Positions 14,014 through 23,700 of a stretch of DNA of 35,207 nucleotides are shown here, piece by piece. The translations under genes were made by a program, and so were the position numbers. Each line of letters starts with the position of its first letter. Positions within the stretch are counted from its first letter, which is position 1. The stretch comes from an uncultured Oscillospiraceae bacterium (GTDB lineage Bacteria > Bacillota > Clostridia > Oscillospirales > Acutalibacteraceae): NCBI GenBank assembly GCA_900549755.1, contig URPQ01000012.1:1-35207 (forward strand), given 5' to 3'. Under the pieces are notes generated by a model, which was given only the letters and a program-made list of their open reading frames with translations, had not been told where the DNA came from and ran no database searches.

Positions 14014-16893
14014 ATGATGAAAAAAATCAAGCTCTGTACTGCAATAACGGTAATAGCTTTATTTACCTCAACATTCAGCGCGCCCTTTTCGGCGGCAGTG
14101 CAGAAAACGGTTGAATCGGCAGGCAAAGCGTCTTATACCGCTGCTTCTCTTAAGGGGTGGAACGCGACCGCTTTGAATGAAAATTCGGGAGATATTTCGG
14201 CTGCAATAACGGAAGTGAACGGCAGCCGTACCGTCACGCTGCCTTTTACGGCGGCAGAGGGCGGGACGGTCGCTTTTTCCGTTGAGGCTTCTAAAAGCGG
14301 AGAATATAATATTTTGGTAAATTACCGCATAAGCGGAAAAGAGAACAGAGAACCGCAATACGAGCTTTCGTTTAATAACAAGACGTTAACGGTAGGTCTG
14401 CCTGTTCTCTGGAGTGACGAGACGAAAACCTACGAGCAGGATATGAACGGCAATGAAATCGTCCCGCGCCAGATATGCGTTTCGGAATACATAAGCGATT
14501 TTTTAATTGATTCGGGCGATATAGGTGCAGATAGGTTAACAGTAAAACTTGAGAGCGGAAACAACAGCTTTGTACTTAAAGCTCTGTCCGGTGAAATTGA
14601 AATTAAAGGGATAAGCTTTATAAAGCCGCGCGATACGGATACATATGAGGAATACAAGAAAAGTATTTCCGAAAAACAGGAAGTAAACAATCTTTTAACG
14701 GTTGAGGGCGAAAACCATACGCTTAAATCGGAATCCTATATCAGGAGCGGCCTTTCAAAAAACGCCGCCGTTACACCGCACAAAAGCGGTAAAAAATGCG
14801 TAGCTTTACTTGACGGCGGCTCTTGGTCGTCGGCGGGGCAAAAGGTGCTTTGGAATTTTTCGGTGGAAAAGAGCGGGCTTTACGAGCTTGCGTTCCGCTG
14901 TTCCCAGTCAAGCAATGCCGGTAAACCGGTATTCAGAAAAATTGAAATTGACGGCATAACGCCGTTTGCCGAGTTTGAATCGGTTACATTTCCCGTGACG
15001 GGAACAAATGAATACGAAAATTATACCCTCTGCGGTAAAGACGGTAAACCGTTTGAAATTTATCTTGAAGAGGGTTCACATACAATTTCAATGCAGGTCA
15101 CATTAGGCGGTTTCAGGGAAATTTATGATGAAATAATATCGGTAATGAGTGAAATCAATTCTGTAGGAATGGATCTGAAAAAACTTTCGGCGGGCTCGGT
15201 TGACGCCAACCGTACGTGGGATATGGACGTTGTAATGCCGGAAGCAATTCCGCGGCTTAAAGCAGCCTCGGAAAGAATAGATTCCGTTTACAAAAAGCTT
15301 TGCGATTTGTCAGGCTCTGACGCAACTTTTGCCGATTCGCTTGAATATGCCTCTTCGCTGCTTAAAAAGCTCCTTGCAAAGCCCCGTGTTTTGCCTAATA
15401 AGCTTGAGCTTTTAAATGTGGGTGATAATTCGGTGACCAAATTTTTGGGCGATGTGCTTTCGCAGCTTATTTCCTCGCCGCTCAGTATTGACAGAATTTA
15501 TTTTAATTCGGGAAAAACGCTCCCGTCGGGCAAAGCGGGCTTTTTTACGGTGCTTTTTGAGAGCATATCCGAATTTTTCGGAACTTTCGCAAAGGACTAC
15601 AACACGTATTCCGCCGAGCCCGACGGCGAGCTTGAGGTTTGGGTAAACCGCTCGGTTCAGTACACGGAAACCATGCAGAGCTTGCTGGACGATACCTTTA
15701 ATAAGGAAAACAGAACGAACATAAGGCTTTCCATAATGCCGAGCGAGCAAAAGCTTATACTTGCAAACGCGTCGGGTACAAATCCCGATATTGCAATGGG
15801 AGTGGGCTACTCAACACCCTTTAACTTTGCTATCAGAAATTCGGCGAAAAACCTTTTGGAATACGAAGATTTTCTTTCCTTTTATACATCCTGCTACAAT
15901 CCCGAGGCTTTGACTCCTGTATGCTATAACGACGGCGTCTACGGCGTAATTGAAACGCAGAATTTTAATGTGCTTTTTTACAGAAAGGATATTTTTGAGT
16001 CTCTCGGAATAGGTGTTCCCGATACATGGGAGGATGTTAAATACCTAATGCCTACCCTGCTGCGGCATCAGATGAATTTTTATATTCCGCTGTCGGGCGC
16101 GGCAGGCTATAAATCTTTTCCCGTAACGACGCCGTTTATTTTCCAAAACGGAGCGAAAATACTTTCGGACGACGGATTTTCGGTTGATTACAGGAGTGCG
16201 GAGTGCAAAAAAGCTTTTCACGAAATGACGGAGCTTTACACGGTTTACGGTATGCAGCAATCTGTTCCGAGCCTTTATAACAGCTTCAGATACGGCGAAA
16301 TTCCCATTGCGATAGGTGATATGGGATTATATTTGCAGCTTACCTACGCAGCTCCCGAGTTATCCGGGCTGTGGGACATTGCGCTTACTCCCGGGACTGA
16401 TAAAAACGGTGAAACGGTGCGTTGGCAATCGGCTGACAGCACCGCCTGTATGATATTTAAAAGCACTAAGAAAAGCGATATGGCGTGGAAATTCCTTAAA
16501 TGGTGGCTTTCCGATGATATTCAGTCGGAGTATGCACAGCTGCTGACAGGTACTTACGGACCTGAATATTTCTGGTCTACCGCCAATTTAAAGGCGTTTG
16601 CGGAGCTGCCGCTCCCCGAAAACCACAAGAAAGTGATCCTTAAGCAGTGGGAATGGCAGAAAGAGGTTATGTATCATCCCGCCAATTATATGATAGAGCG
16701 CGATATAAGCAATATTTGGACGAACATAGTTGTAAACGGTATGGAATTTTCCGACGCGGTGGATAATGCGGTGGTATCGTCAGACCGCGAAATTCTGCGT
16801 AAGCTGCTGGAATTCGGCTACTGTGACGAACGCGGGACAAAGATAAAGGATTACACCACAAATTCCGATAAAATACTGTATGCGAATAAATAA
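14014..16893 (+). CDS. Sugar-binding protein fused to two beta-sandwich domains, no lipobox
   Basis: 959 residues, about twice the usual size of a family 1 binding protein. A signal peptide (to ~27) is followed by two beta-sandwich domains (~30-225, ~230-370) of the carbohydrate-binding-module type (GTVAFSVEASKSGEYNILVNY; ENHTLKSESYIRSGL), a helical linker (~370-520) and a complete binding fold (~531-959; GTNPDIAMGVGY, GVYGVIETQNFNVLFYRKDIFESLGI, WKFLKWWLSD). There is no Cys after the hydrophobic segment, so it is not a lipoprotein. It probably serves the permeases just downstream; stop and next start are 14 bases apart. The start at 14014 follows GGTGAT; 14002 is an alternative. Function of the front half is inferred from shape only. 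Confidence 0.85.
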   Translation: MMKKIKLCTAITVIALFTSTFSAPFSAAVQKTVESAGKASYTAASLKGWNATALNENSGDISAAITEVNGSRTVTLPFTAAEGGTVAFSVEASKSGEYNILVNYRISGKENREPQYELSFNNKTLTVGLPVLWSDETKTYEQDMNGNEIVPRQICVSEYISDFLIDSGDIGADRLTVKLESGNNSFVLKALSGEIEIKGISFIKPRDTDTYEEYKKSISEKQEVNNLLTVEGENHTLKSESYIRSGLSKNAAVTPHKSGKKCVALLDGGSWSSAGQKVLWNFSVEKSGLYELAFRCSQSSNAGKPVFRKIEIDGITPFAEFESVTFPVTGTNEYENYTLCGKDGKPFEIYLEEGSHTISMQVTLGGFREIYDEIISVMSEINSVGMDLKKLSAGSVDANRTWDMDVVMPEAIPRLKAASERIDSVYKKLCDLSGSDATFADSLEYASSLLKKLLAKPRVLPNKLELLNVGDNSVTKFLGDVLSQLISSPLSIDRIYFNSGKTLPSGKAGFFTVLFESISEFFGTFAKDYNTYSAEPDGELEVWVNRSVQYTETMQSLLDDTFNKENRTNIRLSIMPSEQKLILANASGTNPDIAMGVGYSTPFNFAIRNSAKNLLEYEDFLSFYTSCYNPEALTPVCYNDGVYGVIETQNFNVLFYRKDIFESLGIGVPDTWEDVKYLMPTLLRHQMNFYIPLSGAAGYKSFPVTTPFIFQNGAKILSDDGFSVDYRSAECKKAFHEMTELYTVYGMQQSVPSLYNSFRYGEIPIAIGDMGLYLQLTYAAPELSGLWDIALTPGTDKNGETVRWQSADSTACMIFKSTKKSDMAWKFLKWWLSDDIQSEYAQLLTGTYGPEYFWSTANLKAFAELPLPENHKKVILKQWEWQKEVMYHPANYMIERDISNIWTNIVVNGMEFSDAVDNAVVSSDREILRKLLEFGYCDERGTKIKDYTTNSDKILYANK

Positions 16894-16907
16894 AGAGGGC
16901 AATGCAA

Positions 16908-17801
16908 ATGAAAAAGCTTTTAAATAAACATTCCGTTTTTATACTTACGTTCCCCTATGTAATCTTATTTATTCTGTTTATCGTTTTACCGGTTGCGGCA
17001 TCTGTATTCCTTTCGTTCACACAGTTCAATACTATTGAATTTCCCAAGTGGATAGGGCTTAAAAACTATATGCAGCTGTTTACAAACGACCAGATATTCA
17101 TGCAAAAGGTTTTGCCGAACACCGTTGTATATTCGTTGTTTGTGGGCATAGGCGGTTATATTCTCGGCTTTTTTCTGGCATGGTCCTTAGCACAGGTAAC
17201 AAAGCGGGTACGAACGATACTTACGGTAATTATTTATTCCCCGTCAATGACGGGCGGCGTATTGCTGACTACAGTATGGGGAGTAATATTCAACGGAGAC
17301 AAAAGCGGGTATCTTAATTATGCTTTGACAAAGCTGAATATTATCGAGCAGCCGATAGCGTGGCTGCAATCCGACAAGTATTTATTGCCTATTATGATAC
17401 TTGTGGCTTTATGGAGCAGCATGGGCGTAGGCTTTCTTGCAATACTTTCCGGCATTTTAAACGTTAACACCGAGCTTTACGAGGCAGGGTATATAGACGG
17501 CATAAAAAACCGTTTTCAGGAGATTATTTACATAACCATACCGTCCTCAAAGCCGCAAATGCTTTTCGGAGCGATAATGGCGATAGTAAACACATTTTCT
17601 TCAAGCGGGGTGGGAACTGCTCTTTCGGGTTCAAACCCCACGCCTAACTATGCGGGTCAGCTTATAGCGACCCATATAGAGGACTACGGATTTTTGCGTT
17701 ACGAAATGGGCTATGCGGCGGCGGTATCGATTATAATGATCTTGGGCATAAAGCTTATGTCAAACGGCGCGCAAAAGCTTTTCGGCAGCAGCGATGAATA
17801 A
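16908..17801 (+). CDS. Sugar ABC permease, MalF/UgpA type
   Basis: 297 residues with six hydrophobic segments. The EAA loop that contacts the ATPase reads ELYEAGYIDGIKNRFQEI (~188-205), followed by the usual IP near the end of the loop. This family forms one half of the membrane channel for oligosaccharides. The start at 16908 has AGAGGG 8 bases before; the ATG at 16902 is only 2 bases from it. It is followed after 20 bases by its partner. Oligosaccharide specificity lies with the binding protein and cannot be read here. Confidence 0.93.
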   Translation: MKKLLNKHSVFILTFPYVILFILFIVLPVAASVFLSFTQFNTIEFPKWIGLKNYMQLFTNDQIFMQKVLPNTVVYSLFVGIGGYILGFFLAWSLAQVTKRVRTILTVIIYSPSMTGGVLLTTVWGVIFNGDKSGYLNYALTKLNIIEQPIAWLQSDKYLLPIMILVALWSSMGVGFLAILSGILNVNTELYEAGYIDGIKNRFQEIIYITIPSSKPQMLFGAIMAIVNTFSSSGVGTALSGSNPTPNYAGQLIATHIEDYGFLRYEMGYAAAVSIIMILGIKLMSNGAQKLFGSSDE

Positions 17802-17821
17802 GAGGAAAGGACGGGAATACG

Positions 17822-18712
17822 GTGAAACGGACAAAAAGCAAACGCAACAGTATTAAGCGAAACGGCATAAACCCGCAAAAGTTTTCGGTAGGACAGCTGA
17901 AATTTCACGCCTATCTTATACCGATAGCCGTAATAATGGGTCTGCCCATACTGTTTATTTTTATGAATGCATTTAAACCGATAGACGAACTCTTCGCCTA
18001 TCCGCCGAGGTTTTATGTTAAACAGCCTACCCTTCAGAATTTCAAAATGCTATTTTCGCTTTCCTCGGATACATCTGTTCCCGCGTCGCGGTATCTGTTT
18101 AACAGTATTCTTTCAACCCTGCTTGTGGTTCTGGGAAATGTTATAATTGCGGTGAGCGTGGGATATGTCTTTTCAAAAAAACATTTCAGGCTGCGTAATT
18201 TCCTTTTCAACATCAATACCGTGGCGCTTATGTTTGTTTCCATAGCGGTTAATATTCCGAGGTATTTTATTATTGTATACACCGGTTTGCAGGATAATTT
18301 TCTTGCGCACGTTATACCGCTTTTGGTATCGCCCACGAGTATTTTTTTGGTCAAGCAGTTTATAGACCAGCTGCCCGACGCACTTATAGAGGCTGCGGTT
18401 ATTGACGGAGCGGACGATTATTGCATTTTGCGCAAAATTATTGTGCCGCTGGTGTCTCCCGCCATTGCAACCGTAGTTATTATGAGCTTTCAAAGCGGAT
18501 GGAATGCCACGGAGGCTTCCAATCTCTTTATAAATAACGAGGTGCTTAAAAATTTCACGTTTTATATGTCTAACCTTTCAAGCGCGGGCGGAGTTGCCGG
18601 GCAGGGGGTATCCGCTGCGGCGAGCCTTATAATGTTTTTACCGAATCTTATTTTATTCATTATTTGTCAGTCAAGGGTTATGAACACAATGTCTCATTCC
18701 GGAATCAAATAA
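17822..18712 (+). CDS. Sugar ABC permease, MalG/UgpE type
   Basis: 296 residues, six membrane segments after a basic N-terminus. The EAA loop is ALIEAAVIDGADDYCILRKI, with IVPLVSPAIA after it, close to family consensus. It starts with GTG, preceded by GAGGAAAGGA. Partner of the preceding MalF-type permease. The pair needs an ATPase, which is not encoded in this window. Confidence 0.93.
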   Translation: MKRTKSKRNSIKRNGINPQKFSVGQLKFHAYLIPIAVIMGLPILFIFMNAFKPIDELFAYPPRFYVKQPTLQNFKMLFSLSSDTSVPASRYLFNSILSTLLVVLGNVIIAVSVGYVFSKKHFRLRNFLFNINTVALMFVSIAVNIPRYFIIVYTGLQDNFLAHVIPLLVSPTSIFLVKQFIDQLPDALIEAAVIDGADDYCILRKIIVPLVSPAIATVVIMSFQSGWNATEASNLFINNEVLKNFTFYMSNLSSAGGVAGQGVSAAASLIMFLPNLILFIICQSRVMNTMSHSGIK

Positions 18713-18728
18713 AGGAGCTATGCGGAAC

Positions 18729-20762
18729 ATGGTGAAAAAAGCTGTCGCAATTATTATTACTTTACTTTCTTTATCTGTTTTCTGCTCCGCAGGCTTAACG
18801 GTGTTTGCTGCCGAAAACACAACCTATACATATACGCTTTCGGTAGATGACAACTGGATAAGAACACAGGACGCTTACCGCTCAGGCTCGGTGTATTTCA
18901 GAAATGAGGGGCTTTCAAAGCCGAAGGACGTATTTTACAAAAAGGGCTGTCTTTATGTTGCCGACAGCGGCAACGGCAGAGTTATAAAGCGTGATTTATC
19001 TCACGAGACACAGACGGTCATAGGCGAGGGAATCCTTGTAAATCCTACCGGTATATTTGTTTGTGACGACCTGTCGCTCTATGTTGCCGATCCCGATATT
19101 CCGGCTATAGTTCATTTTTCCGCAGAAGGCGCGGAGTTGGGACGCATCACCCGACCCGACAGCTATCTTTTCAACGAGCAAACGGTTTATCAGCCCAAAA
19201 ATGTTATAGTGACTTCCCAGGGAAATATATTTGCCGTGGGGCAAGGCTCGTACCAGGGACTTATGCAGTTTGACCGAAACGGAGTATTTCAGGGCTTTTT
19301 TGCGGCGAATAAGCGTGGCCTTACATTTTTGGAGACTGTTCAGGAGCTGATACTTTCCGATGAACAAAAGGATCAGCAGCTGAGCCGTTTCCCGCGCTCC
19401 GTAGAAAACATCGATCTTGCCGATAAGGACACGGTTTTAAGCGTTACCCAGGCGGATAGTCAGAAATCCGATTCTTCAAAAATGCAGAATTATTTAAAGC
19501 TGCATAATATGAACGGCGTAAATATAATGTCCGCAGGTTCTTCTATGAGCGAGGAATGGAATTTTACCGATGTTGCTTACGGAATATACGATAATATTTA
19601 TGCCCTTACGGCTACCGGGCTTATATATGAATATGACAAAGCCGGAAATCTGCTTTTCTCATTCGGCGGGCGCGCGGTATCATCGGACAGAATGGGACTT
19701 TTCACATCCGCCGCAGCGATAACGGTGGATGAAAACGGTATTATTTACGTTCTCGATTCCGAGCGCGGACGGGTTCAGACCTTTTTCCCTACGGAATTTG
19801 CTACTGTGACCCACCGCGCCATATATGAGCTTTCCGAGGGAAATTACGAAAGCAGCGGGGAAATATGGGCTTCGGTTCTAAGGCTTAACGGAAACTCGGA
19901 TATTGCGCATTTGGGCTACGGAAAGGCATTGCTTTATCAGGGAGAATATTCCGAGGCAATGGAACATTTTAAAATTTGCAAAAATAAAAAATATTACTCG
20001 CAGGCATTTTGGGAGATACGCAACGAGTGGATGAATAAATATATGTCGTATATTTTAGTCGGTATTGCCGCCGCGGCAATAATTACAAGTCTGCTTGGTT
20101 TGCTGCGGAAAAGGGGTATACTTGCAAAAGCCGAAAGCAGGCGCAGCCGCCCGGTAATTCTTAAAATGATGACCCACCCGATAGATACCTTTTACTATCT
20201 GCGCTCGGGCAAATACGGCAGTGTATATTCGGCCACGGGAGTTTATCTGCTTACATTTTTTGTGTTCGTTTGCGATATGTATCTGCCGAGTTACCTTTTC
20301 CGCCGAACGGATATAAGCGTAATCCCGATTTTCTCGATTCCGCTTATATTCTTTGTGCCGTTGGCGCTTCTGCTTTTCGGGAATAAAATGATTTCCTCAA
20401 TATGCGAGGGCGAGGGCAGCTTTAAGAGCATTTATATTACCACCGCTTATGCCTTTGCACCGTATATTCTGCTTACGCCGTTCGGCATAGCGGCTTCATA
20501 TATTCTCTCGCTCAACGAGCAGTTTATAATTACGCTTATCGGCTTTACGGCAATCGTATGGACCGGCGTGCTCCTGTTTACGGAAATTATGCAGACGCAT
20601 AATTATACGTTCTCAGAAACGGTTAAAAACGTGATCTTAATTTTATTTTTTATGATAATGGCGGTTATTACCCTTACCATTCTTTACCTCATCTGGACGC
20701 AGGTGTTCGGATATTTGTACGACCTTTTCGGGGAGCTTGAATATAATTTATTCCGAAAATAA
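18729..20762 (+). CDS. NHL beta-propeller, TPR and Yip1 membrane protein
   Basis: 677 residues. Signal peptide (to ~29), then an extracellular NHL-type propeller (~45-360) with repeats such as LYVADSGNGRVIKRD, LYVADPDIPAIVHF and IYVLDSERGRVQTFF. A TPR-like helical pair follows (GNSDIAHLGYGKALLYQGEYSEAMEHF), then one membrane helix (YILVGIAAAAIITSLLGLL), a basic cytoplasmic stretch, and a C-terminal Yip1-type domain of about five membrane helices. Proteins of this layout recur beside carbohydrate ABC transporters and DUF5696 genes in Firmicutes; their role is not established to my knowledge. Coupling the transporter to outside glycan-handling proteins is a guess. The start was set at 18729; the ATG at 18720 is only 2 bases from the ribosome site AAAGGAG. 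Confidence 0.8.
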   Translation: MVKKAVAIIITLLSLSVFCSAGLTVFAAENTTYTYTLSVDDNWIRTQDAYRSGSVYFRNEGLSKPKDVFYKKGCLYVADSGNGRVIKRDLSHETQTVIGEGILVNPTGIFVCDDLSLYVADPDIPAIVHFSAEGAELGRITRPDSYLFNEQTVYQPKNVIVTSQGNIFAVGQGSYQGLMQFDRNGVFQGFFAANKRGLTFLETVQELILSDEQKDQQLSRFPRSVENIDLADKDTVLSVTQADSQKSDSSKMQNYLKLHNMNGVNIMSAGSSMSEEWNFTDVAYGIYDNIYALTATGLIYEYDKAGNLLFSFGGRAVSSDRMGLFTSAAAITVDENGIIYVLDSERGRVQTFFPTEFATVTHRAIYELSEGNYESSGEIWASVLRLNGNSDIAHLGYGKALLYQGEYSEAMEHFKICKNKKYYSQAFWEIRNEWMNKYMSYILVGIAAAAIITSLLGLLRKRGILAKAESRRSRPVILKMMTHPIDTFYYLRSGKYGSVYSATGVYLLTFFVFVCDMYLPSYLFRRTDISVIPIFSIPLIFFVPLALLLFGNKMISSICEGEGSFKSIYITTAYAFAPYILLTPFGIAASYILSLNEQFIITLIGFTAIVWTGVLLFTEIMQTHNYTFSETVKNVILILFFMIMAVITLTILYLIWTQVFGYLYDLFGELEYNLFRK

Positions 20763-20780
20763 ATAAAGGAAAAGGATATT

Positions 20781-23700
20781 ATGAAGCAATCTTTAATAAA
20801 AAAAATCATTTCCGTTTTTTTCGCGGTTTCTGTTATTTCGGGTATGGTTTTCGGCACATTTTCGGTAAATGCCGCCGCAACGGACGATTGGTATGACGCG
20901 TCCGACCTGCGTGCGATTCAGGTAAACAGCAACGATGTGACTTTGCTTACCTACGTGAGGAGCTCGTTTGAAAGGCTGAAAATTTCGTTTCCGGTTTCCG
21001 GCGGGTTCAGATTTTATGCACAAAATTATGAGGGATATTTTTCTCCCGATTCTCTTCAAAAGATCAAAAGCGAGGCCGCACAAAGCGGCACGAGGTTTTA
21101 CGGTGCGGATAATAGGGACATAAGCATTGTAATAAACCGCAATACAACGCCCTGGAGAATAGAAATATATAATTCCGACGGACTTGTATATGAAATTACC
21201 GGCTCGCAGATACGGTTTAAAAAATCGGGAAATGCCTTTAAGGAAGTGGAACTGCGGGGAAGTATAAAAAACGATGAACTGATGTACGGCATGGGCGAGT
21301 TGTTTGATGGGCTTTACCTTAACGGTACGGTTCACACACTTTGGAACAGCGATTGCTGGAGCGATGAGGAAAGCACATACAAGAGCATACCGATTCTTCA
21401 CAGCACCGAGGGCTATATGCTTTATTTTAACTCATCATATAAAGCTGTGGCGGATATAGGCGCTGCAAAGGCGGATAAATACGACCTGCATTTTTACGGT
21501 CCCGTTTTTGATATGTATTTTTGGGCAGGCACGCCCACCGAAAATATTTCGGCTTATTCGGCGCTTACAGGCACTCCGGCTTTACAGCCGAAGTGGGCGT
21601 TCCGTTATTGGGGCGGCGCGGCGTCTTCGCTTTGGGAATCGGGCGGGAAGGATAACGCCTGTAATATTTTAAAAGAAAAGCTTGCGGGCTATAAGGCCCT
21701 CGGAATAAATAATCTTGCGGCTATGTACGGCGAAAATACGCTTGATAATATTCCCGCGGCTTACAGTCTTCTGAACGCGAACAATATTAAAATGCTCGGT
21801 TGGTGCAATCCATTTTTAACGCTTGACGATTATTCCGAAATTGCTCCCGAATTAAGCCGTGATATTACCTCGTATTCGCTGCCCAGACTTAAAAATGCAA
21901 GCGGTACCGATTATCACACCTCGGATGTAATTGACTTTACACATAAAAACGCAACAAAAATAATTTCTGAGGTATGGCGGGATAAAATTGCCAACGGATT
22001 ACGCGGTTTAATGGTGGATTACTGTGAGTATGTACCTACCGACAGCACTGCCGCCAACGGTATGAGCGGGGGAGAGCTGCATAATTTTTATCCTTACTTC
22101 TATACCAAACAATTATATGAGCTTTTTAATAAAACCTGCGGCGAGGATTTTACCCTCTTTGCAAGAAGCGCCTCACCCGGCAGCCAAAAATGGGCGGCAA
22201 ATTTCGGCGGCGATCAGCAAGGGAATTTTTCGGGTCTTCGCAAAGCAGTAAACGCGCTGCTTACCTTCAGCAGCTGCGGCTTTTCAACATGGGGAACCGA
22301 TATAGGCGGTCTGGCTACGGGAAAGGATCCCGAGCTTTATATGCGGTGGATGCAGTTTGGTGCTGTGAATCCGCTTATGCGGCTGCACGGCACGGGGGAC
22401 GGTGATCCGTGGTATTACGGCAAAACGGCTGAGGAGTCGTTTAAAAGCTATTATTGGCTGCGAGAAAATCTTTTGAAAAAAATATACAGCAGTTCGGTTC
22501 ACGCAAATAAAAGCGGAATACCTATGTGCCAGTCCATGCCGGTAGCATTTCCGGGGCAAAAGGCGCTTTTCAGTGCTGCGGAACAATACCTCTTCTGTGA
22601 GGATATACTGGTATGCCCCGTTACCGAAAAGGGCGCGTATTATGCCGATGTATATTTTCCTAACGGCAATTGGGTGGATTTGTGGACGGGCGAGGTTATA
22701 AGCGGCGGTAAACGAGCAGAGGTTGACGCGCCTTTAAACCGCTCTCCGCTGTATATACGCTCGGGCAGCGCATTCCCCGTAAGCGTTTCATCGGAAACGC
22801 TTACTCTTGCAACCCCGTTCAGTGATGAAACTGCGGCGGAAGCTCTTCTTGTGACAGCGCCGAACGGAACGCGCAGCAGTGATTTCTACACGGATAAAAA
22901 TACAAAAACCACCTACACCGTTTCGGCTGTAAGCGATAACAGCTTTGAAATTTATTCTACAGACGTATCGGGTGACAACAGGGTAATAATGCTTTACGGC
23001 GTTAACGCGTCGGGAGTTTCGGTTGACGGAGCAGCATTGACCGAAAGCGATACGCTTTCATTGTCTGCGGCAAAACCGTCATATTATATTGACGGCTCTC
23101 TCCGAACCGTTGTTCTGTTAAATGACGGGGAATGGAGCAAAATTACGGTTACGGCGGACGGCGCTAAAAACCGCGACCTTGCGGTATCGGCTGCAATAAG
23201 CTCAAATTCCGTTTCAAATGTATCGCTTGCGATAGACGGCTTTGCCGATACATCGGCGCGGATAACCGCAGGTGCGCAGAGTTTTATAACGCTTGATTTC
23301 GGAAAAGAAGAAAAATTAGGCGACCTGTTCCTTAAATGGGCAGGCTCGGGTCCTGAATCGTATTCGGTAAAAATCTCGTCTGACGGTACTTCATGGAAAC
23401 CGGCGGCTTCGGTAACAAACGGCGGCGGAATGATAGAGCATATGAACCTTTCGGGCGTATCCGCACGTTATATCCGTTTTGAGAGCTTCACCTCTTCGCA
23501 GGAAAATGCCTTTTATCTGTACGAATTAAACATATATTCGGATACCGCCTCGGATAATATCCCGAACCTTTCGCGCGCCAGCGATTATAACGACGCCTAT
23601 ACGGAAAAAATGGAAAGCGTAACCGTATGCGGCAGCGATATACGCAATTCCGTAAGTGTTTACGGCAGCGCGAGCGCATCTTCAAGCGGTCTTTCAAAGG

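Noticed and set aside
20793..21401. Antisense frame of 202 codons
   Set aside because: It is entirely within the N-terminal part of the large GH31 gene; composition is Lys/Arg/Tyr-rich with no motif.
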